From NCBI RefSeq assembly GCF_028649655.1, contig NZ_JAQSLN010000003.1:62001-126000 (forward strand): a stretch of DNA of 64,000 nt, written 5' to 3'. Position numbers and translations under genes: made by a program. The stretch comes from Halobacteriovorax sp. GB3 (GTDB taxonomy: Bacteria; Bdellovibrionota; Bacteriovoracia; Bacteriovoracales; Bacteriovoracaceae). Under the pieces are notes generated by a model that ran no database searches, had not been told where the DNA came from, and was given only the letters and a program-made list of their open reading frames with translations. Of this stretch, positions 32,544-43,564 are shown piece by piece (positions within the stretch are counted from its first letter, which is position 1; each line of letters begins with the position of its first letter).

Positions 32544-33189
32544 ATCTATGGCCCTGCTTTTTGCAGGGCTTTTTTTCCTTTCACTCCATTCTTCCTATGC
32601 TAACTCGTCTCGCGGCGAGAGAGACCTAGATCCTGATCTAGATGGACAATTTGATCGAACTGCTTATGACATGCAGGCCTTACAAAAATTGGCCGGAAAT
32701 CAAAGCATAGCTTCTCTAAGTACATCTCCTAAAATGATGGATGTTATGAAAAGCCCTGAGGACTTTAAAAAGGTTTTAAGGCAAGTTATTGCTGCCAATC
32801 AATCTATTTCAAGATCGGCCTTCCAAAGGCAGTTGAAAGTCACTTTAACAAAAGATGGAACACGCAATAAATTTCTTTTAAAAGATCCACGTTATTTAGA
32901 GTTTTTAACGACGTTTCTTCGCGACAACAAGGCCCTTCCTGATTTAGCGAATATTGTTCAAAAGAAAAAGAGACTTTGGATCTTTGTTGGGATCAATATC
33001 GGAATCTTTATTTTTGCAATAGCGCTTAAAAAGCTCTCTAAAAATGATGAGGACGGTCTCTTTACCAAGATGAGAAAGTGGTTTGTACAACTTTGTTTTA
33101 CGCTCTCACTTCGCTTTGGTGTTTTTTTCTATCTGTTTTTCGATGATGTTAAACCAACACTAGATATAGCGAAACAAACGTTATTCTAA
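32536..33189 (+). CDS. Exported/membrane protein of unknown function, coupled to secF
   Basis: About 217 residues. ATG at 32536 overlaps the end of secF by eight bases and opens a signal-peptide-like N-terminus (MHKSMALLFAGLFFLSLHSSYA); ATG at 32515 or 32548 are alternatives. The mature part has an acidic repeat-like start (RDLDPDLDGQFD), a helical soluble region, then two likely membrane helices (RLWIFVGINIGIFIFAIALKK near residue 150, WFVQLCFTLSLRFGVFFYLFF near 185). No family was recognised. Position and overlap suggest co-expression with the SecDF complex. It ends convergently with the lipoprotein gene (4-base overlap). Confidence 0.55.
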   Translation: MHKSMALLFAGLFFLSLHSSYANSSRGERDLDPDLDGQFDRTAYDMQALQKLAGNQSIASLSTSPKMMDVMKSPEDFKKVLRQVIAANQSISRSAFQRQLKVTLTKDGTRNKFLLKDPRYLEFLTTFLRDNKALPDLANIVQKKKRLWIFVGINIGIFIFAIALKKLSKNDEDGLFTKMRKWFVQLCFTLSLRFGVFFYLFFDDVKPTLDIAKQTLF

Positions 33190-34817
33190 TCGAGCGAATC
33201 TACGGCAGGAACGCAAGCAACTCTTTTGTCGTGTGGTCGTCTTCCAACTGGAATTCCAGATGTCGAGTCTTCACCAATTTCAGTAATTGTGTAAAGCTTC
33301 TGATATCCCTTCTGTTGATAGGGGTCAGTGTCTCCTTCAATTGGTGGCCAATAGAAAAAAGCAGTGTAATCTCTTAGAGTGAGATCTGTTGGTTTTGTTG
33401 GTGTCCCATTGATATTTAGAAACCATAGATTTTTTACTTCACTTTCACGAACAAGCATGACATCAGGGTTTACTGTGGTCATCGACCCATCTGTTGATGT
33501 AAATGTTTCCGTTGGACCAGTTGCTAAGTAGAGGGCCTCTGTTGGAATTTTAACGTATTCTTTTAAAACAGAGTAGAGACTTCCACCGGAGTCATAGTCT
33601 TCTAAAGTTGGACAACTGCCAAATCCTCTTTCATCGACAAATGGAATCATGAGATATCCACGCACGTTTGAATTTGTCGAAATCCCATCAACTTGAGGAG
33701 CATTATCCCAACTTAGTGGAAAAAAGATATTCGTATCGAGAGTTTCTCCAGTGTTAGTGGCATACTTCTCTTTTATCAATGTATTCATATAGAGTTGGCC
33801 AGTGGTATCGTTGTAAAAACGAGAATCATACCAAACACCAAAATGATCAAAGCGCCTTTCTAATCGATCGTAAAGAGCGCTATCTACTCGGCTATAGGCC
33901 GTGTTGAAAATATCGTGACAGAAAATACTTGTTTCACTCTCTGGAATTGCTGGAGGAGTATTACTTGCGCGGTAGTAAAAGTGTGATCTCGCTGAGTCGA
34001 CGTAATAATCTTTTGATGTATTTTGATCTTGTTCAATCAGACGACGAATACAAGTGTATTGAGTCATCGTTTGAAAGCGAACCATATCTTCGTTATCTTC
34101 ATCAGTTGGTGTTTGAAGGAAGACTTGAAGTGTATCTTTTGTTTTTGCAGAAGTGCCTGTGGCATTTTCTTGAATAAAAAGAACATATTGTTTATTAAAG
34201 GGAAGACCCGATAAAATGGCCTGAAATTCATTAGAGCCTGAAGAGGTTGTCAGGGCAAAGTTTCTTCCACTACCATCAGTTAATACACATTGAGGGTTTG
34301 TCGTGTCATTTTCTAGAGGAACTGTACACCAATTGTGTAGGTTTCCAAGAGAGTCATTATTTGTAACAGCATCATCAAGAGTTACGGAACCATAGATTGT
34401 CACGGCCGTATTATCATCACTTAGACTATTACAAAAAGTTGGACAGCGCGGGTGTGTGTTAAGCGTTGTACTTTTCTTATTTTGACAAACACAGAAATCA
34501 CCTTGAATGGAAATAGCATCACTTGGTCTTGATGTGTCGATAACATCTTCTACACAAGCACCAAGTGCCGTATCTAAAATAGTATTTTGATCTTCTGTAA
34601 GGCCTTCTTTAAGAGTTGCGAGCTCTTCTGTTGAGGCGATATGTGAGCCCGACTCACACTGACTAACACATTGAGTTTTTGTGACTGCATCAAAGTAAAG
34701 TCCGCTACAATCTGTTGTCGAGACACCTTTGGCCGTGAAAAGGCGAGTACCACGTCCACTTTCTTGAACACAAGAAACGAAGGCGAGAGCAATTGTCATT
34801 AGTATTATTTTTTTCAT
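33186..34817 (-). CDS. Large lipoprotein of unknown function
   Basis: A 543-residue protein with lipoprotein signal MKKIILMTIALAFVSC (Cys16, +2 Val). The N-terminal third is Cys-rich (TTDCSGLYF, TQCVSQCESG, GACVEDV, FCVCQNKK, RCPTFCN), which indicates several disulfides. A beta-sandwich-like region follows (TIYGSVTLDDAV, FALTTSSGSNEFQAIL). The rest is rich in Asp, Thr and Tyr without a recognisable motif. It probably sits in the outer membrane. It is followed upstream by a 294-bp spacer shared with the IHF/HU gene. Confidence 0.6.
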   Translation of the reverse strand: MKKIILMTIALAFVSCVQESGRGTRLFTAKGVSTTDCSGLYFDAVTKTQCVSQCESGSHIASTEELATLKEGLTEDQNTILDTALGACVEDVIDTSRPSDAISIQGDFCVCQNKKSTTLNTHPRCPTFCNSLSDDNTAVTIYGSVTLDDAVTNNDSLGNLHNWCTVPLENDTTNPQCVLTDGSGRNFALTTSSGSNEFQAILSGLPFNKQYVLFIQENATGTSAKTKDTLQVFLQTPTDEDNEDMVRFQTMTQYTCIRRLIEQDQNTSKDYYVDSARSHFYYRASNTPPAIPESETSIFCHDIFNTAYSRVDSALYDRLERRFDHFGVWYDSRFYNDTTGQLYMNTLIKEKYATNTGETLDTNIFFPLSWDNAPQVDGISTNSNVRGYLMIPFVDERGFGSCPTLEDYDSGGSLYSVLKEYVKIPTEALYLATGPTETFTSTDGSMTTVNPDVMLVRESEVKNLWFLNINGTPTKPTDLTLRDYTAFFYWPPIEGDTDPYQQKGYQKLYTITEIGEDSTSGIPVGRRPHDKRVACVPAVDSLD

Positions 34818-35111
34818 CCTATGAACCTTTTCGTCTTCCTTCAGACAAGCTTTACTATATTTTATTAAGGTCCCAGTAGGATTGTGGGATATTCTGAATT
34901 TTTCAATGATTTCAATGAGCTATATTTTATCCTTTTTTTATTATTTTTTACTTAATGCCTTGATAATTGGTCACTTTTAAGCGTTAATAGAAATATAAGT
35001 TATTGATTTTTGGGAAGATGCTCTTTTTGTATTATATTGCTTAAGTAATTTTAGAAACTTACCGATAGGCTTGGCATTAGCAAAAAGATTTTTCACTCCT
35101 GGAGGAAGAAT
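34818..35111. other. Divergent spacer between lipoprotein and IHF/HU genes
   Basis: This 294-bp region has no plausible coding frame. It is very AT-rich and must hold the divergent promoters. A TTGATT at 35003 with TATTAT at 35030 is visible but the spacing (21 bases) is too long for a good sigma-70 promoter. No clear operator dyad was seen. Confidence 0.4.
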
Positions 35112-35417
35112 ATGACAAAAGCGGATTTAATTGCTGCCGTTGAGAAGCAAGCGAACCTTACTCACAAGCAGGCCGAGACAATCGTAAACATTTGTTTCGA
35201 CAGTATGATTAAGTCTCTCTATGATGACGAAAGAATTGAAATTCGTGGTTTCGGATCATTTGCCAATAGAAATTACAAGGCCTATGAGGGAAGAAATCCA
35301 AAGACTGGAAAGATCGTAAAAGTTCCACCTAAGAAAGTTCCATTCTTTAAAGTTGGTAAAGAACTTAAAGAAATGGTTGATGCAGGTAAGGACAAGTACG
35401 TAATCCGCGAAGCGTAA
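35112..35417 (+). CDS. IHF/HU-family DNA-bending protein (closest to IHF-beta)
   Basis: A 101-residue nucleoid protein. The sequence starts MTKADLIAAVEKQ, has the dimer core ERIEIRGFGSF, the DNA-intercalating arm tip GRNPKTG (Pro present) and the C-terminal VPFFKVGKELKEMV. MTK at the start and ERIEIRGFGSF plus GKEL are most like the beta subunit of IHF, but HU cannot be excluded by eye. IHF would be relevant for the RpoN promoters of this genome. GGAGGAAG precedes the ATG. Monocistronic with its own terminator. Confidence 0.85.
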   Translation: MTKADLIAAVEKQANLTHKQAETIVNICFDSMIKSLYDDERIEIRGFGSFANRNYKAYEGRNPKTGKIVKVPPKKVPFFKVGKELKEMVDAGKDKYVIREA

Positions 35418-35452
35418 TTTCTATCCAGTTTTCTTAGATTAAGAATCATATT

Positions 35453-35490
35453 AAAGACTATCAGACTCATTTTTGTCTGATAGTCTTTTT
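35453..35490 (+). terminator. Intrinsic terminator after the IHF/HU gene
   Basis: AAAGACTATCAGAC and GTCTGATAGTCTTT form a perfect 14-bp stem (35453-35466 with 35475-35488) with an eight-base T-rich loop and a T-run. Confidence 0.92.
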
Positions 35491-35501
35491 ACTTTTTGCC
35501 T

Positions 35502-36161
35502 ATGAAAGAAATTATTTTCTCTCTTATTTTAAATGCACTAACTTCACAAGTTGTCTGTGCAAATGAAGATCATGAGGCCAAGTTTCAGGCCAGTTCTTGG
35601 CAAATTCTTAAGTATTCATCTCTAAAAGAAAATACTATCTCTTTTGATAAGGACCTTCTTACAATTGGTGTCGACTCATCAGCATCTCCCTTGATTTATC
35701 CTTTAAGTGCAGCGACTAGTTTTAAAAAACTTCATTTTAAAGGCCATATAAAAGGCACTTTGAATTTAAAAGAAAAGCAAGGGGACAAAGGCGCAGATGA
35801 TTTTCTCGTTCGAGTAGGGGTTGTTTACGAAGGTGAGCAAACTCTTAATTTTTTTCAAAAGGCCATCGCTGCAAAATGGATTACGACACTTTTTGAACTG
35901 GCCCCCAGTGGAAGTGGTGTTTCTTATATTCAATTTTTTAATCTCTACGACGATGATCGATTAAAAGATCAACGACGAACTCATCCCCAAAGTGAGCTTC
36001 TTAAGGAATCATTTGTTGCTAAGGCGAGTGATCAATTTGATATCACAGTCGACTTAGATCCAACGAAGAAGGTTTTGGCCCTTTGGCTCAGTAGTGATGG
36101 CGATGACACTAACTCTCGCTTTCAGGTGCAATTTGAGCAAATTAAACTGCTCAGTAAGTAA
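35502..36161 (+). CDS. Exported protein of unknown function (DUF3047-like)
   Basis: A 219-residue protein with signal peptide MKEIIFSLILNALTSQVVCA. The mature chain looks like a single beta-sandwich: FQASSWQILKYSSLKENTIS, KKLHFKGHIKGTLNL, FLVRVGVVYEGEQTL, and late KVLALWLSSDGDDTNSRFQVQFEQIKL, with Trp and acidic residues that recall carbohydrate-binding folds and DUF3047-type periplasmic proteins. I hold that comparison as a suggestion only. A TTG at 35496 is in frame but the ATG gives the better signal peptide. It starts 12 bases after the preceding terminator. Confidence 0.5.
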   Translation: MKEIIFSLILNALTSQVVCANEDHEAKFQASSWQILKYSSLKENTISFDKDLLTIGVDSSASPLIYPLSAATSFKKLHFKGHIKGTLNLKEKQGDKGADDFLVRVGVVYEGEQTLNFFQKAIAAKWITTLFELAPSGSGVSYIQFFNLYDDDRLKDQRRTHPQSELLKESFVAKASDQFDITVDLDPTKKVLALWLSSDGDDTNSRFQVQFEQIKLLSK

Positions 36162-36267
36162 CAGATTTGTTTAAATAGAATTTGTAACCTTTTGATTTTA
36201 AGAGAAAAAAAGGTCTTCAAAGTGTTGACAATTCACCTTTGATCCTTCATTATCACTTTTACTTTAT

Positions 36268-36345
36268 GGTCAGATGCCGGAGTGGTCAAACGGCGCAGTT
36301 TGCAAAACTGTTGCATCATCGGTTCGAATCCGATTCTGACCTCCA
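36268..36345 (+). tRNA. tRNA-Cys (anticodon GCA)
   Basis: A 78-base cloverleaf with encoded CCA. The acceptor stem is GGTCAGA/TCTGACC with discriminator T (U73 is an identity element of tRNA-Cys). The anticodon stem holds TTGCAAA (anticodon GCA). The T stem-loop is ATCGG-TTCGAAT-CCGAT. Confidence 0.95.
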
Positions 36346-36349
36346 TTTT

Positions 36350-36380
36350 AAAAAGCCAGCTCTCGAAGCTGGCTTTTTTA
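36350..36380 (+). terminator. Intrinsic terminator after tRNA-Cys
   Basis: AAAAAGCCAGCT and AGCTGGCTTTTT form a 12-bp stem (36350-36361, 36367-36378) with a five-base loop and T-run. Confidence 0.9.
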
Positions 36381-36428
36381 TTTTCTCTTGTTGTTTTCCC
36401 ACTCATTTCCATTAAAATTATTTTCATT

Positions 36429-36951
36429 ATGAAGTTAATTATTCTAGATATCGATGAAACACTTTTGCACGCAAGTGATGTTCCTGTAGAAAACTCTACA
36501 AGCATAGGTCCTTTTCACGTCGTGCTCAGACCACACTTAAAAGAGTTTTTAAACTTCCTTTTTTAATAATTTCAAAGTGGCCATTTGGACCTCTGGATCA
36601 GAGAATTATATGGAGCATGTTCTTGATTTAATTTTGCCAAAAGAGTCTTCGTTAGAGTTCTCTTGGTCTTCTCATCGTTGTACTTGGAAGTTCGATCCTC
36701 TTTTAAATGAGAGGGTGCCTTTAAAGAAACTTTCTAAAGTAAAGCGTCTTGGTTTTTCATTAGATTCTATTCTCGCCATTGATGATACGCCGGCCAAGTA
36801 TCAGAATAATTATGGAAACCTTATACGCGTACGTGAATTTTTAGGAGATCACGACGATAATGAACTGCTTCATTTAATCGAGTATTTAAAAACATTATCA
36901 GGAGTTGATGATGTTAGAAATATTGAAAAGAGAAATTGGAGAGATCAATAG
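36429..36951 (+). pseudogene. FCP1/NIF-type HAD phosphatase gene split by a one-base frameshift
   Basis: The first 45 codons (from ATG 36429) encode LIILDIDETLLHAS, the DxDxT motif of FCP1/SCP-like (NLI-interacting factor) phosphatases, and end at TAA 36564. The second part, in the next frame through 36951, continues exactly where the family should: VAIWTSGSENYMEHVLDLI, then WSSHRCTWKFDP and DSILAIDDTPAKYQNNYGNLI. Removing one T from the run of six at 36559-36564 joins both into one protein of about 173 residues (junction FLFNNFKVAIW). Either a true mutation, a slippage/frameshift site, or a sequence error. Confidence 0.8.
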
Positions 36952-36953
36952 TC

Positions 36954-38243
36954 TCACTTAATTTCAATATTTGCTCTAATCAAATCTTTATCAATCGTAA
37001 AGCAATCGGCCAAGGCCAGCTCTTTTGTGATGAGTTGATTGGTTCTTTTAATGGCCATACGAGCTCGATGATAGCTGTTTTCATCGTAGTTAAGGTTATA
37101 GGCCTTTTTCACAAACTCTTCGATACTAAGATATTCCTTTCCTTGAAATAGATCAAAGATGATGCGAGCATTTTGCTTTCTTTTGATATTGAGAGATTGA
37201 TCTTTAAAGCTTAGTTCAAACTTTTCTTTATTATAGATAAGAGATGATTTAGACTCCTTTGGAGTCTCGATTAAATTGTGCCAAAGCTTCTTTTCATCGT
37301 TTGAAAAGTTGTCTGTTAGAAAGAAGTAGAGCTTTTGTAGGTCGTGGGATTGTGTGATTTTGATTGTTATGGCCATTAGGCGTAGGACATCAGATGACCA
37401 CGATGATTCTTTTAGGTTTTGAAAGTCCGGAATTATTTTGTCACTCAATTCTAGTAGTGCTTTTTCACTTTGTGAGAGTTCGTTTTGATTCAATTCGTTT
37501 TCTATATTTTTTGGAATGAGACCACAAAAATATGAATACTCAAGCTCTTCAATAAGAAAGAGGTTTTGATCATAGGGATCGAGATCTTTAAAAATCTTTT
37601 CTTTTCTCTTTTTTGCTATTTCAAGGCCAAAGAGTTTAAGCTCGGCCGCATAGAGGGCATGTTGAACTTCAATATTTTGATTTAATGTATTGTCTTTTTC
37701 TGTTTGGAAAAATAGTTTTTCGTAATAAGAGGTGAGATTTTGTTTTATATTCCACCTCGCTTGCAAGCGAATGAGTTGTGCTAGAGCATTGAGGTGACTT
37801 GGATGTTCACTTGGAAGTAATTCCAGTACTTCTTTGTAGAGAATTTGTGCCTTCTTATTTCTTCCATCAACTTCAAGAAATTTTGCAAGGCATATCAGTG
37901 TCTTTGAGAGGTTCTCATTTGTCAGTTTTAATCGGCAAAGTTCAACTTCTCTTTCCAAAAGATGAAGCCTCTTTTTAAATTCGAGCTTTCTCTCTTGCAT
38001 GTAATCGAGTGTGATTAAATCACAAAGAGGACCAATATGACTTTGATAATCATTTAAGAGATTTGTCAGTATTTCGCGCGATTTTTGAAAGTCGTTTTGA
38101 TAGAGGTAGTATCTCGATTGGAGATGGGCCCTTTGTCTTTTTTGCGCTTTGGTCATAGGAGAGAGTGAGTCGATCATCTCCTTTGCTTTATCAAAGTTAT
38201 GGTTTTGAATATTTATTTCGATTTCATTAAATTGGTGGATCAT
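36954..38243 (-). CDS. TPR-type protein with C-terminal winged-helix-like domain
   Basis: A 429-residue cytoplasmic protein. Residues 1-300 are helical hairpins resembling TPRs (FDKAKEMIDSLSP, FQKSREILTNLL, NKKAQILYKEVLELLP). The C-terminal 90 residues (FELSFKDQSLNIKRKQNARIIFDLF, EFVKKAYNLNYDENSYHRARMAIKRTN) resemble the OmpR-like winged helix found in SARP-type regulators. The order is inverted relative to SARPs, which carry the DNA-binding domain first. It is the second gene after the exported 448-residue protein, with ATGA overlap. It may regulate in response to its partner's pathway. Domain calls are by eye. Confidence 0.5.
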   Translation of the reverse strand: MIHQFNEIEINIQNHNFDKAKEMIDSLSPMTKAQKRQRAHLQSRYYLYQNDFQKSREILTNLLNDYQSHIGPLCDLITLDYMQERKLEFKKRLHLLEREVELCRLKLTNENLSKTLICLAKFLEVDGRNKKAQILYKEVLELLPSEHPSHLNALAQLIRLQARWNIKQNLTSYYEKLFFQTEKDNTLNQNIEVQHALYAAELKLFGLEIAKKRKEKIFKDLDPYDQNLFLIEELEYSYFCGLIPKNIENELNQNELSQSEKALLELSDKIIPDFQNLKESSWSSDVLRLMAITIKITQSHDLQKLYFFLTDNFSNDEKKLWHNLIETPKESKSSLIYNKEKFELSFKDQSLNIKRKQNARIIFDLFQGKEYLSIEEFVKKAYNLNYDENSYHRARMAIKRTNQLITKELALADCFTIDKDLIRANIEIK

Positions 38244-39586
38244 TTGTCATCACCTTGGTATTTATCGGTAATACTCTTAAGTAAAAGATTCGTATCGAGA
38301 AGCTGTTTATTAAGATCTTTCTTCGATTGATCAATATTATCAGGAAGATCTTTTATTTGAATGTCTCCAAAAAAGTCTTTCATAAATAATTCATCATTTA
38401 ATGTCTTAAACTTCTTATTTGAATCGTCTAAAGTTTTTGACCAACCACCTTTAATTCTTGGTTTTGGGCCACGATTATAAAATGTCGAAAGGTTGCCAAT
38501 AACTGGTCGCGATAGATAAGTGCAGGCCGATATCTTCTCTTTTGTCTTTTTGTTTTTTAGTGAAGGCGCTTGATCAACAAAATACTCTTGTAGTTTTTTT
38601 AATTGGTCTCTATTGAAATAGTGATCTCTAGCAAGGTATCTTCTCTCTTGTGGCGAAACAATGAGAAAGTGCATCGGAACAAGATAGTCTTGATAATCAA
38701 AAAGTCCATTTGATACATCTTTAAAAACCTCGTGGCATTGATCACTCTCAATATATTCAATGATCTCATTTGTTTTAATACCCGCTTGTCTTAAAGTAAG
38801 CTCTTCAAAGTACATTGATCGTATGGCCGAGAATCCAAATTTTAAAAGGACCATTGGATAAAGGCCAAGAAGGTCCATGAATTCTTTCTTAGCACCTCGA
38901 TTAAATAATTTATCATTTTTAAAGCTATAGTCATCGTTTGTTATATATTCAAAAAATGTAATAAGCCTCGGATTATTATCAAGCGCAAAGGCCTTTTGAT
39001 TTGAAAGAAGAAGCTTCATGTCTAAAGAAATGAAAAACTCATGAATGATGGCCTTCATGAATTCTACTTTTGTCATTGGACGATCGATGAAAACAAATGT
39101 TTTACCGAGCATATCTGTCCAGCTATCGAAATGTTCGTATTTATCCTTTGTTAAAACAAAAATATAGTCTTTTTGTACTCGAGAAATCTCAGCTTTTGGA
39201 TTGAAGTAATTATCATTCTCACAATGTTCATAAATCTTTTCAGCTGATTTTGATGAGACACCCGTAAGTTGAATAATTTGCCCGATGGAGCTCGATACCT
39301 CGCATAGGAAGTTCTCTTGATTCTCTGTTATGAATATTGTCTCAAATGTTTCATCAATCAATTTTTGTAAAAATGAGTTGTTCTTCGCTTCAAAAAAAAT
39401 TGAGTCCTCTGGAATGAGCTCTTTAGATAACGGCGCTTGGTTCGTTGCCACCTCATAAGAAACAGCATTAGCTTGTTTCATCTTCCTATAAAAGTCTATA
39501 TCAACTTTTTGAACATCATTTTTCACTGTTGCCAAGCACAGTTGGTTTATTATCATAAGTAATAAGAGGATGGAGAGCTTTTTCAT
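38240..39586 (-). CDS. Exported protein of unknown function, operon partner of the TPR regulator
   Basis: A 448-residue protein with signal peptide MKKLSILLLLMIINQLCLA. The mature chain is mixed helix and strand. A stretch near residues 165-200 (TKVEFMKAIIHEFFISLDMKLLL) contains an HEFF sequence, but no HExxH zinc site is formed. Two Cys-bearing segments (QCHEVFKD, SACTYLSRPV) occur later. No family recognised. It is the first gene of a two-gene unit; its TGA overlaps the ATG of the TPR protein by four bases. A strong terminator is not seen between or after. Confidence 0.55.
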   Translation of the reverse strand: MKKLSILLLLMIINQLCLATVKNDVQKVDIDFYRKMKQANAVSYEVATNQAPLSKELIPEDSIFFEAKNNSFLQKLIDETFETIFITENQENFLCEVSSSIGQIIQLTGVSSKSAEKIYEHCENDNYFNPKAEISRVQKDYIFVLTKDKYEHFDSWTDMLGKTFVFIDRPMTKVEFMKAIIHEFFISLDMKLLLSNQKAFALDNNPRLITFFEYITNDDYSFKNDKLFNRGAKKEFMDLLGLYPMVLLKFGFSAIRSMYFEELTLRQAGIKTNEIIEYIESDQCHEVFKDVSNGLFDYQDYLVPMHFLIVSPQERRYLARDHYFNRDQLKKLQEYFVDQAPSLKNKKTKEKISACTYLSRPVIGNLSTFYNRGPKPRIKGGWSKTLDDSNKKFKTLNDELFMKDFFGDIQIKDLPDNIDQSKKDLNKQLLDTNLLLKSITDKYQGDDK

Positions 39587-39692
39587 AGATTAATTAGTAG
39601 CAAAAATCGTTCCAGTATTATCTTCATTTATTGTTTGTCATTTCAGCGTTTTGGGTGTTTCAGACTGTTTAGACTTTAGACATATGTTAGAA

Positions 39693-39718
39693 TAAAAAAA
39701 GGCCCTTCTGAGGGCCTT
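39693..39718 (-). terminator. Intrinsic terminator of the gene at 39724
   Basis: On the minus strand AAGGCCCT and AGGGCCTT form an 8-bp stem with a four-base loop, followed by a run of T. Confidence 0.85.
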
Positions 39719-39723
39719 ATTCT

Positions 39724-40224
39724 TTATTTTGTAATACAAATTACATTTTGTTCATTTTTATCTTTGGATTCATCTATACGATACCAAGAAATAGTATCTC
39801 CAGATTCTCCAATTTTTTCAGTGAATGTTGATTTTTCTAAAAGATCATTCATATATTGAAGGTCTTCCTTATTGTCTCTACCAACTCTAAATCTAACGAC
39901 ATCAGTTTTTGATCTATCCCCGATGGAAGCACTGTACTCTGGATAGCCTTGTTCTACTTGTTTGCTATTGTATTTCGCTACTGAGGGCTTCACGAGTCCT
40001 ACTTTAAAAACTGTTTTAATGTCATTCCCGTCATTTCTTGAAGGGTCTACGTGCCATAGTTCACGTTCAATAAAGCGAAGGTGACCACAAGTGATGTTTT
40101 CGCTATTCGTGATATTATTCACTCCTGCTGCTGTTAAGTCTCTTTCTGGAAATACTTTATGAGCAGTTTCAGCAAATGATCCAATTGATAACAAGGCTAG
40201 AGTAAGACATAGTGTTTTTTTCAT
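39724..40224 (-). CDS. Secreted protein of unknown function
   Basis: A 166-residue protein with signal peptide MKKTLCLTLALLSIGSFA. Two Cys (ITCGHLRF and VICITK) could form one disulfide. The pattern (GHLRFIERELWHVDPSRND, VVRFRVGRDNKED, ISWYRIDES) suggests a small alpha/beta domain. No family recognised. Its ribosome binding site lies in the hairpin AAATCT-AAGG-AGATTT (see 40228), like that of the secreted protein at 11437. Monocistronic with its own terminator. Confidence 0.55.
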   Translation of the reverse strand: MKKTLCLTLALLSIGSFAETAHKVFPERDLTAAGVNNITNSENITCGHLRFIERELWHVDPSRNDGNDIKTVFKVGLVKPSVAKYNSKQVEQGYPEYSASIGDRSKTDVVRFRVGRDNKEDLQYMNDLLEKSTFTEKIGESGDTISWYRIDESKDKNEQNVICITK

Positions 40225-40227
40225 TTG

Positions 40228-40243
40228 AAATCTCCTTAGATTT
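40228..40243 (-). promoter_or_regulatory. Shine-Dalgarno hairpin before the secreted-protein gene
   Basis: On the minus strand AAATCT and AGATTT pair around the loop AAGG; the Shine-Dalgarno AAGGAGA is formed by the loop and the 3' arm, three bases before the ATG at 40224. The arms match those of the hairpin at 11794 (AAATCTC/GAGATTT). Confidence 0.4.
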
Positions 40244-40360
40244 ATAACGTGTTGTGTGATTTAGCTTATCCAAGAAGTGGGCCAAAATTTATTATGTGAT
40301 TTTAATGATTTGAAAATGAAGAAATAGTGAATTTCGATACATTTGTTTAGAATTTAGTCA

Positions 40361-40396
40361 AAAAAATAGCGCCTTAGAATTCAATAATTCTAAGGC
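40361..40396 (-). terminator. Intrinsic terminator of the HNH gene
   Basis: GCCTTAGAATT (40371-40381) and AATTCTAAGGC (40386-40396) form a perfect 11-bp stem with a CAAT loop; on the minus strand a T-run follows. Confidence 0.85.
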
Positions 40397-40405
40397 TTTA
40401 AAAAA

Positions 40406-40951
40406 TTAAACAATTGGAAGAACCTGCATATAACTTCGATTTTTCATTTCCGCCTTGAATCTCTTATTGGCGAGCTTTTCAAGAACTTTGAAGTCGTAGA
40501 CATACTTTCTTTGAAGAAGTTTATTGTTATTAATTTCACGGACAAGAGAGACGAGGTGCTCTGTTTTTCTGTAATCAGTCTCGTGGGAATTTGATTTTTT
40601 CATATTGCATTCAGGGCAAAGCACCTGAAGATTGTCGATCATAAATTCTAAGTGAGGGTAGCGACTTTTTGGCTTAATGTGATCGACATGGAGTTGCTCA
40701 GATTTTTTTCCACAGCAAAGGCAACGATCACCTTGAACTTCAAAAATTTTTTTGCGTAGATATTTCCAATTGGCACTATTGCCATAGCTCAACTTGCTTT
40801 TTTCAACGATAACCGGCGCGACAAAGTTGACATAGTAATTGGCCGCACTAACTTTTGTAGGGAGTGTGTGAAATAGTAAGACATAAAGAACAACGCTTAG
40901 AGGAGTAATGTAGCAAATCATTGATACAAAAATTTTTTGGTATTCCATCAT
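40406..40951 (-). CDS. Membrane-anchored HNH nuclease-domain protein
   Basis: About 181 residues from ATG 40951 (or 40948), preceded by AGAGAGG. An N-terminal hydrophobic helix (FVSMICYITPLSVVLYVLLFHTLP, about residues 8-30) is followed by a linker and an HNH domain: first Cys pair in RCLCCGKK, LHVDHIKPKSRYPHLEF as the catalytic His-containing HNH core, and second Cys pair in VLCPECNMKKSN. The Cys pairs hold a structural zinc ion. The frame stays open upstream to 41179, but that part lacks a family match and a good ribosome site. No other phage or restriction gene is adjacent. Confidence 0.7.
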   Translation of the reverse strand: MMEYQKIFVSMICYITPLSVVLYVLLFHTLPTKVSAANYYVNFVAPVIVEKSKLSYGNSANWKYLRKKIFEVQGDRCLCCGKKSEQLHVDHIKPKSRYPHLEFMIDNLQVLCPECNMKKSNSHETDYRKTEHLVSLVREINNNKLLQRKYVYDFKVLEKLANKRFKAEMKNRSYMQVLPIV

Positions 40952-43516
<2,565 letters not shown>

Positions 43517-43564
43517 TTTAACTTGTGGGAGAAACAACTTCTTGCTTTCTCCCACAAATTTTCT

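Noticed and set aside
34990-35070. TTGGCATTAGC near the IHF/HU gene as a third sigma-54 promoter
   Set aside because: It has the -24 half but no GC at the -12 position.
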